The notes under the pieces: model-generated
The model's input: only the letters and a program-made list of their open reading frames with translations
Told to the model about the DNA's origin: nothing
Databases searched by the model: none
Shown: in pieces, positions 8,849 through 17,353 of the stretch
Layout of the letters: each line of letters begins with the position of its first letter
How positions within the stretch are numbered: the first letter of the stretch is position 1
Translations under genes and position numbers: made by a program
Source of the DNA: Paracoccaceae bacterium
GTDB taxonomy: Bacteria; Pseudomonadota; Alphaproteobacteria; Rhodobacterales; Rhodobacteraceae
Assembly (NCBI GenBank): GCA_028284605.1
Contig: JANQRL010000029.1
Span: 1 to 64,000, forward strand
DNA length: 64,000 bases
Direction of reading: 5' to 3'

Positions 8849-9853
8849 TCAGAAGTTCAGCACCGGGCAGCTGTCATTCTCGTAGTAGCTGACCACGTTG
8901 ATCTCACCGTCGATGATCTGCTGACGCGCGGCGTCCACGGCGGCCTGCATCTCGTCGCCGACCAGTTCGGCGTTGTTCTCGTCGAGCGCGTAGCCCACGC
9001 CCTCTTCGGCCAGGCCGAGCGTCAGGAACTTGCCGGTCTCGAGGTCTTCGCCCGCGGTCATCGCGTCATAGACCGCGACATCGACGCGCTTGAGCATCGA
9101 GGTCAGAACCGCCCCGGGATGCAGGTGGTTCTGGTTGCTGTCCACCCCGATCGACAGAATGTCGGAATCCGCCGCCGTTTGCAGGACGCCAACACCGGTG
9201 CCGCCGGCCGCGGCGTAGATGACGTCCGCGCCCTGGGCGATCTGCGCCTGGGCCAGTTCAGACCCGCGCACCGGGTCGTTCCAGGCGGTCGGCGTGGTGC
9301 CGGTCATGTTGGCGATGATCTCGATATCGGGGTTCACCGCCTTGGCGCCCTGGGCGTAGCCGCAGCCGAAATGCCGGATCAGCGGAATGTCCATCCCGCC
9401 GATGAAGCCGACGGTCCCGGTTTCCGAGGCCATCGCGGCCATCATGCCGACGAGATAGGAGCCCTGGTGTTCCTGGAAGTTGATCAGCAGGACGTTGTCC
9501 GGCACTTCGGGCAGGAACCCGTCGACATTGACGAACTTGGTGTCCGGATAATCCGCCGCGACCTCGCCCATGATGCCGGCGATGGCGAAGCCGGTCGTCA
9601 CGACGGGGTTGAACCCGGCCTCGGCGAAGCGGCGGAGCGCCTGTTCGCGCTGGGCTTCGGACTGAATCTCGATGTCGCGATAGGTGCCGCCGGTTTCCTC
9701 GGCGTAGCGCTCTGCGCCGTTGAACGCGGCCTCGTTGAAGGACTTGTCGAACTTGCCGCCGAGGTCGTAGATCAGCGCCGGTTCCGCCGCGGCCACACCC
9801 GCCGTTATGGCGAGGGCTGCGGTGGCGCCGAGCATCTTGTGCAGGAATGTCAT
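8849..9853 (-). CDS. BMP family ABC transporter substrate-binding protein (purine nucleoside type)
   Basis: 334 residues with a signal peptide (KMLGATAALAITAGVAAAE) and the BMP/PnrA fold. Typical segments are YDLGGKFDKSFNEAA at the start of the mature protein, GTVGFIGGMDIPLIRHF in the middle and the SIGVDSNQNHLHPGAVLTS ligand region. PnrA-like proteins bind purine nucleosides. The ATG at 9853 is chosen because it begins the signal peptide. It is the first gene of the cluster ending in PNP, with its own terminator. The C-terminus CPVLNF has a Cys, whose partner may be the conserved Cys in GCGYAQG. Confidence 0.95.
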   Translation of the reverse strand: MTFLHKMLGATAALAITAGVAAAEPALIYDLGGKFDKSFNEAAFNGAERYAEETGGTYRDIEIQSEAQREQALRRFAEAGFNPVVTTGFAIAGIMGEVAADYPDTKFVNVDGFLPEVPDNVLLINFQEHQGSYLVGMMAAMASETGTVGFIGGMDIPLIRHFGCGYAQGAKAVNPDIEIIANMTGTTPTAWNDPVRGSELAQAQIAQGADVIYAAAGGTGVGVLQTAADSDILSIGVDSNQNHLHPGAVLTSMLKRVDVAVYDAMTAGEDLETGKFLTLGLAEEGVGYALDENNAELVGDEMQAAVDAARQQIIDGEINVVSYYENDSCPVLNF

Positions 9854-10024
9854 CGTTATCTCCCAGGTTGGTCTGTTTCTTGGGGGAGGCGCTCCGGGCA
9901 TGCCCCGGCCTCCCCGTGAGCCGAGCAGACAGGCTGCATCATGGCCAGATAAGGCAATGCGGGCGGCGGAGCGTCAACCGCTTTTTGGTCTGCGGGACGT
10001 GCGCTTAGCGTCGCTGACGCAGGG

Positions 10025-10435
10025 TCAGAGCGGCTTTTCGAGGATCAGCGCGGCGACCTGCCTGCCGCATGAGCGCCGGTAATACCCCGCGCGGCGGGCG
10101 GCCTCCGCATAGCCGGCGGCGGCATAGAGGGCACGGGCCGCGTCGTTGTCCTCGGCCACGTCGAGAAAGGCGCGCCGTGCGCCGCGCGCCCGGGCGGCGG
10201 TCTCGAAACCGGTGAGGGTTGCCATCGCGTGGCCCTGCCGGCGGTGATCGGGGTCGGTGACGATGAGCAACAGCTCGGCCTCGTCCGCCCCGACCTGGCC
10301 GAGGGCCCAGCAGGTCGCGTCCCCGGTCAGAAGGCTCGTCGGTTTCTCCAGAAGAGCAGAGAATTCCTTCGCCGACCAGCCCCGCGCCTCCGGCATCCCC
10401 CTTGCCTGCGCGGCGACGAGCGCGGCGGGCGTCAC
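10025..10435 (-). CDS. rimI: Ribosomal protein S18-alanine N-acetyltransferase
   Basis: 136-residue GNAT-fold acetyltransferase. The acetyl-CoA loop is DPDHRRQGHAMATL (Q/RxxGxG/A type), followed by the catalytic-region segment DVAEDNDAARALYAAAGY. RimI acetylates the N-terminal alanine of ribosomal protein S18 and often shares an operon with TsaB, as here. It starts with GTG, whose bases overlap the TsaB stop (GTGA), showing translational coupling. Confidence 0.88.
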   Translation of the reverse strand: MTPAALVAAQARGMPEARGWSAKEFSALLEKPTSLLTGDATCWALGQVGADEAELLLIVTDPDHRRQGHAMATLTGFETAARARGARRAFLDVAEDNDAARALYAAAGYAEAARRAGYYRRSCGRQVAALILEKPL

Positions 10436-11019
10436 GGCAGGATCGCCGGCGGCGCCTCGCGGGGCGGCGCGGCATCGGCGGGGCGGATATAGAGCGGGGC
10501 AGGCCGGCCGAACCCGCCGCCTCCGGCGCCGAACCGGCCGGCGGCGACCCGGGCCAAGGCGCTGGCGAGCGCCACCGGGTCCGGCGCGGTTGCGCGTCCC
10601 GGCATGAGCCGGGCCGCGTTCGCGCCGCCCCCGTCGAAGACCTGCTCATAGACCTGCTCCCGTGGCGCCGGCAGCCGCACCGTCACCGGGCGCGGGGCGT
10701 CATGGGCCAACGCGTCGAGCCCGGTGACGCCAATCGCCGGCACGTCGAGCCCGAGCGCCAGCCCCCGCGCAGCCGCCACCGCGATCCGCACGCCGGTGAA
10801 GTTGCCCGGCCCGGTGCCCACGGCCAGCGCATCGAGATCGCCCCAGCCGATGCCCGCCTTGGCCAGGACCTCCTCCAGAAACGGCATCAGACGCTCTGCC
10901 TGTCCTCGGTCCATCGCCTCGGCCCGCGCCAGGACGATCTCGCCGCCCGACAGCAAAGCGGCCGCGCAATGCGCGGCCGATGTGTCGAAAGCGAGGATCG
11001 TGGGATCAGGCCGCGACAG
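10432..11019 (-). CDS. tsaB: tRNA threonylcarbamoyladenosine biosynthesis protein TsaB, probable CTG start
   Basis: Partner of TsaD in making t6A at tRNA position 37. The conserved N-terminal strand ILAFDTSAAHCAAALLSGG reads only if translation starts upstream of any ATG, GTG or TTG: the sole candidate is CTG at 11019, with a perfect GGAGG exactly 6 nt ahead. The alternative TTG at 10956 would remove the ASKHA-type first strand. Later motifs GTGPGNFTGVRIAVAAARG and the C-terminal PLYIRPADA are intact. From the CTG the protein has 195 residues. It overlaps the NifU stop by 14 nt and the RimI start by 3 nt. Confidence 0.85.
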   Translation of the reverse strand: MSRPDPTILAFDTSAAHCAAALLSGGEIVLARAEAMDRGQAERLMPFLEEVLAKAGIGWGDLDALAVGTGPGNFTGVRIAVAAARGLALGLDVPAIGVTGLDALAHDAPRPVTVRLPAPREQVYEQVFDGGGANAARLMPGRATAPDPVALASALARVAAGRFGAGGGGFGRPAPLYIRPADAAPPREAPPAILP

Positions 11020-11566
11020 GGCGCACCTCCACCACTTCCGGAATATAGTGCCTGAGCAGGTTCTCGATCCCCATCTTCAGCGTCAGCGTCGAGGACGGGC
11101 AGCCGGCGCAGGCGCCCTGCATGTGCAGATAGACGATGCCCCGGTCGAAGCCGTGGAAGGTGATGTCGCCGCCATCCTGGGCCACGGCCGGGCGCACCCT
11201 CGTGTCGAGCAACTCCTTGATCTGGCCCACGATCTCGGCATCCTCGCCGTCATGTTCGGCATGGCCGGACGCCGCCTGGTCGCCCTCCATCACCGGCTGG
11301 CCGGACTGGTAATGCTCCATGATCGCGCCGAGGATCGGCGGCTTCACATGGTCCCATTCGATCCCGTCATCCTTGGTGACGGTCACGAAATCTGTCCCGA
11401 AGAACACGCCGCGGATCCCCTCGACCGTGAAGATGCGCTGGGCCAGCGGCGAATTCTGCGCCGCCTCCGGGCTCGCGAAATCCGCGGTTCCGGCCTCCAG
11501 CACGGTCTGGCCGGGCAGGAATTTCAGCGTTGCGGGGTTCGGGGTGGCTTCGGTCTGGATGAACAT
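11006..11566 (-). CDS. NifU family Fe-S cluster scaffold protein
   Basis: 186 residues: an N-terminal NifU-N/Scaffold domain (FIQTEATPNPATLKFLPG) and a C-terminal NifU domain with the cluster-binding CxxC in QGACAGCPSS near residue 148. Such proteins carry Fe-S clusters to target enzymes. The ATG at 11566 is chosen over the in-frame TTG at 11575 because AAGG lies at suitable distance from the ATG and homologues begin MFIQTE. First gene of the NifU-TsaB-RimI unit. Confidence 0.93.
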   Translation of the reverse strand: MFIQTEATPNPATLKFLPGQTVLEAGTADFASPEAAQNSPLAQRIFTVEGIRGVFFGTDFVTVTKDDGIEWDHVKPPILGAIMEHYQSGQPVMEGDQAASGHAEHDGEDAEIVGQIKELLDTRVRPAVAQDGGDITFHGFDRGIVYLHMQGACAGCPSSTLTLKMGIENLLRHYIPEVVEVRPVAA

Positions 11567-11674
11567 CGGCGTCAACCTTTCTGTCAGGCTTCAGATATGC
11601 GCCCGGATGCGGGCCAAGTCAAGATTTAGAACTGTTCTAAAAATCTTCTGCCAAAGCACGAGACAGAACGAAAC

Positions 11675-11698
11675 CGCCCCGGCGCGACGGCCGGGGCG
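11675..11698 (-). terminator. Terminator hairpin after the periplasmic protein gene
   Basis: Nine-bp GC stem CGCCCCGGC/GCCGGGGCG with a 6-nt loop, followed in the minus direction by GTTTCGTTC. It lies 30 nt past the stop of the gene at 11729 and before the NifU start, separating the two transcripts. The T-tract is short, so strength is uncertain. Confidence 0.6.
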
Positions 11699-11728
11699 AT
11701 CCAGGGACAGACGGTGGGGAGAACCGCC

Positions 11729-12064
11729 TTAGTCTTCGATCTCGAACTCCTGGGTGGCGAGCACCTGGTCGCCGGACTTCAGGATCGCGATCACGTCATT
11801 GCGGGCGGTCTGGCCCAGATTGACGAAGACATTCGCGTTGGCGCCGGCATTGACGGCCTCGGTGCCGAGCAGGTTGCCGACCGTACCGCCGTGGAAGTCA
11901 TAGACTTCGATGACCGCATCGGAGCTGGCCCGGACGGTGCCGATGTCGAGGCGCGAGCTTTCTTCCTGCACGGTCTCGAGGCCGAAATAGCTCGAGTCGG
12001 CGGTGGCGATGGTCGCGGTGCCGACAGCGGCAAGGGCGGCGAGGGCGAAGGTGAATTTGGACAT
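11729..12064 (-). CDS. Periplasmic protein of unknown function (111 aa)
   Basis: Signal peptide (KFTFALAALAAVGTATIATA with Ala-X-Ala type end) and an 88-residue mature domain predicted to be all-beta: alternating strands such as AVIEVYDFHG, ANVFVNLG and DVIAILKSGDQVLATQEF. No cysteine, no family recognised. It is monocistronic, with a terminator hairpin downstream. The alternating hydrophobic pattern suggests a small immunoglobulin-like fold (inference). Confidence 0.75.
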   Translation of the reverse strand: MSKFTFALAALAAVGTATIATADSSYFGLETVQEESSRLDIGTVRASSDAVIEVYDFHGGTVGNLLGTEAVNAGANANVFVNLGQTARNDVIAILKSGDQVLATQEFEIED

Positions 12065-12451
12065 GGGACGTTCCTTTCAGGGTCGTGTCACGTGGTTGTC
12101 TTGGTTTGTCGTTACGGCGTCAGTGCCGCGTTCGATGAGGCAGAGATCGGGCGGCGGGAGCCGTTCGGGAAGGTGCGCTCCGGTCACGAAAAAATGCGCC
12201 CGGTGTGAGGGGAGGGTGGCCTTGACGCCGGGCCGGATCGACCCGGGGGCGGGGTTCTGTGCACGGGCGGATACTGACATGTGGCGGCCCGCACAGAACC
12301 GGGCGCCGAGGGCTCACGGGAGGCCGATCACGGGGCTTCAAGTTTGCCCGATCACATTCATTTGACCCGGATTTGTTTCACCGGGATTTCGGTGCCGTGA
12401 CGGAGAATGTCAGTTTCGTTTCAGCACCTCTCCGCGCCGTAACGGAATGCG
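12065..12451. other. 387-bp gap without a supported gene; contains a 10-bp inverted repeat
   Basis: The stretch upstream of the periplasmic protein gene holds no reading frame with coding character. A perfect 10-bp inverted repeat, GGTTCTGTGC at 12253-12262 and GCACAGAACC at 12291-12300, encloses 28 nt and could form a hairpin or a paired operator. The promoter of the minus-strand gene ending at 11729 must lie near 12070-12150, but no clear -35/-10 pair can be called. Confidence 0.5.
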
Positions 12452-13075
12452 TCAGCACGTCTGCCAGTTTCGGGCCGCAAGTTCGGTGAATGCAAAGAGA
12501 TTTACCCCGACATGGGTCAGTGCCGCGATCCCGGCGGTGCCGCTCCAAAGCCGCATCAACAAGAAGAGAGCGCCGGGCCCCAGCGCACCGCCGACCAGGC
12601 CGAGCAACCCGCCGGTCAACGCGACGCAGGCGGCAAAGAGCAGCGCGACATGCCACGGCACGAAAGGGCCGAGCGAGATCAGCGTCGCGATCCGGCGACG
12701 TCGCCAGCAGCGCGCCGCGCCAGAACAGCTCTTCCAGGGCTCCGTTCAGCACCGCCGCCACCGCCGCGATTGCCAGCACCCAGCCCGGCGGCCAGCCCCG
12801 CTCGGTCAGCGCGAGAGAGGCCGCGCCGATCATCAGCGGGCGATGCCCGCCCCGGCGATTTCCAGCGCCCGCCCCGGGCTGACCGGCGCCAGCATCCGCC
12901 ATGCGCCTTTCAGGCCGACGGACCACAGGATGAGCGGCACGAGGACGGCAAACCAGTAGAGTGTAAATGCCACGAAGTCCCCCGGCAAAGGCGGCAGCAG
13001 CCGGGTCGGGGCGAAGAACGAGAGACAGAGAACCGGCAGCGCGATCGGGAAACGGATGGCCAGCCGCCGGTCCAT
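12452..13075 (-). pseudogene. CPBP family intramembrane protease gene, two frameshifts
   Basis: Three consecutive minus-strand segments in different frames together resemble one CPBP (CAAX-protease-like) membrane protein. Segment 1 starts MDRRLAIRFPIALPV at 13075 and stops at 12833. Segment 2 continues from about 12840 (PLMIGAASLALTERG) and holds the family motif EELFWRG (glutamate dyad plus arginine). Segment 3 resumes near 12700 (LISLGPFVPWHVALLF) and ends ARNWQTC. One base seems lost in the C-run near 12840; the second shift is near 12690-12700. Either a decayed gene or sequence errors. CPBP proteins are metal-independent glutamic proteases or bacteriocin-maturation and immunity proteins. 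Confidence 0.75.
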
Positions 13076-13126
13076 CTCAGGCCCGGTGCCTCGGACTTCG
13101 GGCCGTTGGCCGGGCTGCGGGAGGGC

Positions 13127-13582
13127 TCACGTGATCGCCTCCAGCCGCTCCTTGGAGATATCGCCCGGCACCATTGTCATCGGGATCGGCAGGGTTCCGG
13201 CGCTCCGGGTCAACTGGGTGACCAGCGGTCCGGGTCCCTTCTTGTCGGTGCCCGCGCCCAGGACCAGCACCCCGACCTCGGGATCGTCGCGGATCTGGGC
13301 GAGGATTTCCGGCACCGGCTCGCCCTCGCGGATCACCAGTTCGGGATGCACCCCCTGCTTGTCGCGCATCCATTTGGCGAAGACCTCGAAATGGACCTCG
13401 ATCCGTTCCCGGCTTTCGGCGCGCATGACATCGCCGACCCCGACCCAGTGGTTGAACTCGTCCGGCGAGATGATCGACAGCACCTGCACGCCGCCGCCGG
13501 TATGGGCCGCCCGCATCGCCGCGAAGCGCATGGCATTGAGGCATTCGCGGGTATCGTCGAGGACGACCAGGAATTTGCGCAT
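13127..13582 (-). CDS. Universal stress protein (UspA fold)
   Basis: 151 residues with the Usp alpha/beta fold: first strand MRKFLVVLDDT, a middle helix pair, and VGVLVLGAGTDKKGPGPLV, where the usual nucleotide motif Gx2Gx9G(S/T) is only loosely kept. The ATG at 13582 is chosen since the fold starts there. USPs are cytosolic stress proteins, many ATP-binding. It lies 50 nt downstream of the HCCA isomerase-like gene and may be co-transcribed. Confidence 0.85.
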   Translation of the reverse strand: MRKFLVVLDDTRECLNAMRFAAMRAAHTGGGVQVLSIISPDEFNHWVGVGDVMRAESRERIEVHFEVFAKWMRDKQGVHPELVIREGEPVPEILAQIRDDPEVGVLVLGAGTDKKGPGPLVTQLTRSAGTLPIPMTMVPGDISKERLEAIT

Positions 13583-13631
13583 CGGTCCACCTCCGGGGTC
13601 AGTCTGGCGCAATGCGGCGGGCGGTGCAATC

Positions 13632-14240
13632 TCAGCCGCGCCGGGCCCAGGCGATCGACGTGTCGAGACGGTCGTTGCCCCAGAAGAGTTCGTCGCCTAC
13701 CACCATGCTCGGCGCCCCGAAGATGCCAAGCGCCACCGCGCGCTCCGTCTGCGCGCGGAGTTTGGCCTTGGTCCCGGGGTCCTGGGCGGCGGCGGTCACG
13801 GCTTCGGCGTCCTGCCCGAGCCCGGCCAGCAGGTTCGCGATGACCTCCGGCTGCCCGATATCGCGGTCCTCGGCGAAGTTCGCCCCGTAGACCGCGCGGA
13901 TGAAACCGCCGATCCACGCTGCGTCGTCGAAGGCAGCGCAAATCCGGGCGGCCAGCAAGCTGCCCCTCGGGAACGCACTGGGACGGCGGAGCGGCAGGCC
14001 CTGTGCCGCGCAGATCCGCTCCAGGTCGCGCCACATATAGGCGCCTTTCGCGGGATAGATGTTGAAGGGCGAGTCCGTCATGCCCTGCTGCGTAAAGACC
14101 GGGCCGAGCAGGAACGGGCGCCAGAGGAGCGGCACCCCGGCCTCGGCGCAGGCCGCCTCGACCCGCATCGCCGCCGGATAGGAATAGGTGCTGGCGAATT
14201 CGAACCAAAACTGGACCGGTCGTGGAGTGGGCCCAGTCAT
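13632..14240 (-). CDS. 2-hydroxychromene-2-carboxylate isomerase family protein (DsbA-like fold)
   Basis: 202 residues of the kappa-class GST/HCCA isomerase family. Landmarks are the N-terminal VQFWFEFASTYSYPA segment with the active-site serine or tyrosine in place of the Dsb CxxC, RPFLLGPVF, and GIFGAPSMVVGDELFWGNDRL near the C-terminus. Family members isomerise hydroxychromene carboxylates in naphthalene breakdown or act as GSH-dependent enzymes; the true substrate is unknown. The start overlaps the IlvE stop (ATGA), so the two are coupled. Confidence 0.88.
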   Translation of the reverse strand: MTGPTPRPVQFWFEFASTYSYPAAMRVEAACAEAGVPLLWRPFLLGPVFTQQGMTDSPFNIYPAKGAYMWRDLERICAAQGLPLRRPSAFPRGSLLAARICAAFDDAAWIGGFIRAVYGANFAEDRDIGQPEVIANLLAGLGQDAEAVTAAAQDPGTKAKLRAQTERAVALGIFGAPSMVVGDELFWGNDRLDTSIAWARRG

Positions 14241-15100
14241 GCCGCCGACCGCGCCCAGTCCCAGTAGAGGTCCCGCGCCCGCCGCGTCACCGGCCCGATC
14301 TGGTAGTGCCTGTCGTCGAAGGCGGTGACCGGCGTGACCTTCGTCATGTTGCCGGAGAGGAAGATCTCGTCGGCCTCCCGGGCATCGTCGAAACTCAGGA
14401 CCCCTTCGTGGACCGTCACCCCGTCGGCGCGCAGGTTTTCGATATGCCGCGCGCGGGTGATCCCGGCGAGGAAGGTGCCGTTCGGGATCGGGGTGAAGAC
14501 CTCGCCGTCCTTGACGAGGAAGACATTGGCCGTAGCGCTCTCGGCGAGATTGCCCATGGCGTCGGCTACGAGCGCATTCTGGAACCCGCGGGACCTGGCC
14601 TCGGCCAGCATGCGCGCGTTGTTGGGGTAGAGACAGGCGGCCTTGGCATTGACGACGGCGTTTTCCAGGACCGGGCGGCGGAACCGGGTCGTGGTGACCG
14701 TCACCGAAAACTCGGGCTCCGGCATCGGCACCTCTTCGAGGCAGATCGCGAAGCCCGGTTCGCCCTCGCCGGGCAGGATCGCGGAAAGGCCGCAGGCGAT
14801 ACCCCAATACATTGGCCGGATATAGACCGCCGCGCCTTCCGGGTAGAGCGCGAGGCCCTCCTTCACGATCTCCACCATCCGGTCGGTGGAGATGTGGGGG
14901 GAGAGCATCAGCGCTTCGGCGGAGCGGTTGACCCGCGCGCAATGCTTGTCGAGGTCCGGGGTCAGCCCGCTGACCAGCCGCGCCCCGTCGAACACGCCGG
15001 AGCCGAGCCAGGCCCCGTGATCGGCGGCCTTCATGACAGGTATGTCGCCGTCATGCCAGGTGCCGTCGACATAGGTGCGGATATTGCTGCCATAGGCCAT
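14237..15100 (-). CDS. ilvE: Branched-chain amino-acid aminotransferase
   Basis: 287-residue class IV PLP aminotransferase making Leu, Ile and Val from their keto acids with glutamate. Family features: MAYGSNIRTYVDGTWHDG at the start, the lysine-bearing segment NAKAACLYPNNARML near residue 160, ALVADAMGNLAES with the conserved Glu, and the phosphate-binding GTFLAGITR. It heads a two-gene unit with the HCCA isomerase-like gene. The upstream gap carries repeat family A copy 2. Confidence 0.93.
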   Translation of the reverse strand: MAYGSNIRTYVDGTWHDGDIPVMKAADHGAWLGSGVFDGARLVSGLTPDLDKHCARVNRSAEALMLSPHISTDRMVEIVKEGLALYPEGAAVYIRPMYWGIACGLSAILPGEGEPGFAICLEEVPMPEPEFSVTVTTTRFRRPVLENAVVNAKAACLYPNNARMLAEARSRGFQNALVADAMGNLAESATANVFLVKDGEVFTPIPNGTFLAGITRARHIENLRADGVTVHEGVLSFDDAREADEIFLSGNMTKVTPVTAFDDRHYQIGPVTRRARDLYWDWARSAA

Positions 15101-15209
15101 GGGTGCCTCCCTCGAACGGGCGGACCCTAGGGCGGCGAGAGAGGGGCGTCCATACCTATGGGCAAGGTCTTACGGAGCCCCCGTGGTTCCATGTCCCCGC
15201 CCGGAGTCA

Positions 15210-15407
15210 AGCCGAAGGCGCCGGGCATCGACAGACCGTCCCGTCGCACCGGAGGTGCGCCACATAGAGTCGGCACGCCTCCGGCGTGACGGGCTGGCGA
15301 TATGTTTGGGCTGGGTGCTTAGCTCGGAGCGGGGGATGTGCTTGGCAACTATAAATCACATCAACTCAGAGGGAGGATCGCCATCCCCCGGTCTGTCGAT
15401 GCCCGGC
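15210..15407. repeat. Intergenic palindromic repeat, family A, copy 2 (full form)
   Basis: Outer 19-bp perfect inverted repeat at 15220-15238 and 15389-15407, identical in sequence to copy 1. Between them are hairpins GCACC-gga-GGTGC and CACGCC-tcc-GGCGTG and a conserved CTATAAATC segment. It occupies most of the 344-bp gap between the IlvE start and the VOC gene end. The frame through it is open but the translation is shared only with the other repeat copies, so it is treated as a repeat, not a gene. Confidence 0.88.
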
Positions 15408-15444
15408 TTGCGTCACGCCAGACAAGCCGCCACCCGAGGAGACT

Positions 15445-15948
15445 TCACCGCGCCTCCGCGAGCAACGCACCCAGATCAAGGGGATCGTTCACCATCACTA
15501 GGTTGCCATCCGCAGCCCGCCGCCATTCCGCCTCGGGCCGGTCGCGGTAGAGCTCGACGCCGTTCTGATCCGGATCGCGGAGATAGACCGCCTCGCTCAC
15601 ATTGTGATCGGCCTTGCCATCGATCGGGATGCCGGCGTCGATCACCCGCCGCACCGCCTCGGCGAGGCTCTTGCGGTCCGCATAGAGAAACGCCGTGTGA
15701 TAGAGCCCGGTATGACCCGGCGGCGGCGGGGTGGCGCCGGCGCTTTCCCAGGTGTTGAGCCCGATATGGTGGTGATAGCCCCCGGCGGCGAGGAACGCGG
15801 CCTGCGCGCCGTAGCGCACCGTCACCTCGAAGCCGAGGACATCGCGATAGAACCCGATGGCCCGGTCCAGATCGGCGACCTTGAGATGGACATGGCCGAC
15901 ACGGGTGGCGGCAGGGGCGAGTTGAGCAGGGGCGAGGGTCTCCGGCAT
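15445..15948 (-). CDS. VOC family protein, catechol-2,3-dioxygenase-like
   Basis: 167 residues with extradiol-dioxygenase-like VOC pattern: VGHVHLKVADLDRAIGFY (first His), YHHHIGLNTW (second His) and DPDQNGVELYRDRP (terminal Glu), which together give a complete metal triad. This matches CatE/glyoxalase-like bacterial proteins of unspecified substrate. The ATG at 15948 (MPETLAP) is chosen over an in-frame upstream codon that has no ribosome site. Monocistronic. Confidence 0.88.
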   Translation of the reverse strand: MPETLAPAQLAPAATRVGHVHLKVADLDRAIGFYRDVLGFEVTVRYGAQAAFLAAGGYHHHIGLNTWESAGATPPPPGHTGLYHTAFLYADRKSLAEAVRRVIDAGIPIDGKADHNVSEAVYLRDPDQNGVELYRDRPEAEWRRAADGNLVMVNDPLDLGALLAEAR

Positions 15949-16068
15949 CTTGGCCTCCGTCAAATTGGTCCGGCCAAGATAGCCAACCCATCGGCGCACA
16001 AAAGCCGTCCGTCCGCGCGCATCCTGTGCGGAATTGCAAAGGGCGCGCCCAGAAGGGGACGGGAAAAG

Positions 16069-16097
16069 GCGCGCCCGGGTGGGGAACCCGGACGCGC
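16069..16097 (-). terminator. Terminator after trpS
   Basis: Twelve-bp stem with one mismatch (GCGCGCCCGGGT at 16069-16080 with ACCCGGACGCGC at 16086-16097), loop of 5 nt, then CTTTTCCC in the minus direction. It lies in the 307-bp gap between trpS and the VOC gene; nothing else is evident in that gap. Confidence 0.7.
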
Positions 16098-16255
16098 AAA
16101 ATCACCGGCAGGGACGGGCCGATGACGCCGCGGCCCAAGGGGCGGTGGGCCGGCGGCGAACCCGAACGAGGGACGGACAGACCATCGCCCGGGATCACGT
16201 CGTCGCCCTTTGGTAGGGGGATTCGGATTCCGTTTTGTGACGCGGGCACCGCCGC

Positions 16256-17278
16256 TCAGCCGCGCACCAGCCCCACGACCTCATAGGTCCGGGCCAGGAC
16301 CGGCGCCGCGAGCGCGCGGGCCTGTTCGGCGCCATGGGCGAGGAGGCGGTCGATCTCGGCCGGGTCGTCCATCAGGCGACGCATCTCGCCCGCGATGGGC
16401 GAGAGCTTCTCCACGGCCAGATCGGCCAGGGCGGGTTTGAACTGGCCCCAGCCGGCGCCGGCATATTCCGCCACCACCTCTTCCGGCGTGATGTCCGCGA
16501 GCGCGGCGTAGATATCGACGAGGTTCGTCGCCTCCGCGCGCCCTTCCAGCTCTTCGAACGCGTCCGGCAGCGGCGCCGGATCGGTCCGCGCCTTCTTGAA
16601 CTTCCGCGAGATCGTGTCCGCATCGTCGGTCATGTTGATGCGTTCCATGTCGCTCTCGCCGGATTTCGACATCTTCTTGGTCCCGTCGCGCAGGTTCATC
16701 ACCCGCGTCGCGGGTCCGTCGATGACCGGCTCGGTGATCGGGAAGAAGTCGGTCCCGTAGTCATGGTTGAACCTCGCCGCGATGTCGCGGGTCAGCTCCA
16801 CATGCTGTTTCTGGTCCTCGCCCACCGGCACATGGGTGGCGTGGTAGAGCAGGATGTCCGCGGCCATGAGCGAGGGATAGGCGTAGAGCCCGAGGGACTG
16901 CTTCTCCGCATTCTTGCCCGCCTTCTCCTTGAACTGGGTCATCCGGTTCATCCAGCCGAGCCGGGCGACGCAGTTGAAGATCCAGGCCAGTTCCACATGC
17001 TCATGGACCTGGGACTGGTTGAAGAGCACGGATTGCGCCGGGTCGATGCCCGATGCGAGCAGCCCTGCCGCCACTTCCCTTGTGCCGTTCCGCAAATCCT
17101 CCGGGTCCTGCCAGACGGTGATCGCATGCAGGTCCACCACGCAATAGATCGTCGTGTCCCACTCCCCGCCCTGCATCCCGGCCCAGCGTTTGATCGCGCC
17201 GAGATAATTGCCGAGCGTGAGCCCGCCCGAGGGCTTGATCCCGGAGAAGATGCGGGGCGCGAAGGTGGTCTCGGTCAT
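16256..17278 (-). CDS. trpS: Tryptophan--tRNA ligase
   Basis: 340-residue class I aminoacyl-tRNA synthetase. ATP-site motifs are intact: the HIGH-like [13 protein letters not shown] near residue 14-26 and KMSKS in [12 protein letters not shown] near residue 202. Charges tRNA-Trp. The ATG at 17278 ([13 protein letters not shown]) is chosen; in-frame upstream codons would overlap the divergent gene's promoter. A 75-bp divergent gap separates it from the rhomboid-like gene. Confidence 0.96.
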   Translation of the reverse strand: MTETTFAPRIFSGIKPSGGLTLGNYLGAIKRWAGMQGGEWDTTIYCVVDLHAITVWQDPEDLRNGTREVAAGLLASGIDPAQSVLFNQSQVHEHVELAWIFNCVARLGWMNRMTQFKEKAGKNAEKQSLGLYAYPSLMAADILLYHATHVPVGEDQKQHVELTRDIAARFNHDYGTDFFPITEPVIDGPATRVMNLRDGTKKMSKSGESDMERINMTDDADTISRKFKKARTDPAPLPDAFEELEGRAEATNLVDIYAALADITPEEVVAEYAGAGWGQFKPALADLAVEKLSPIAGEMRRLMDDPAEIDRLLAHGAEQARALAAPVLARTYEVVGLVRG

Positions 17279-17353
17279 GGGAAGCGTTCCAACTGGCATC
17301 CGAAGCGGACCTCGCTTACCCATGGCCAGAGCATGCGTCAACCGGAGCGGAAG

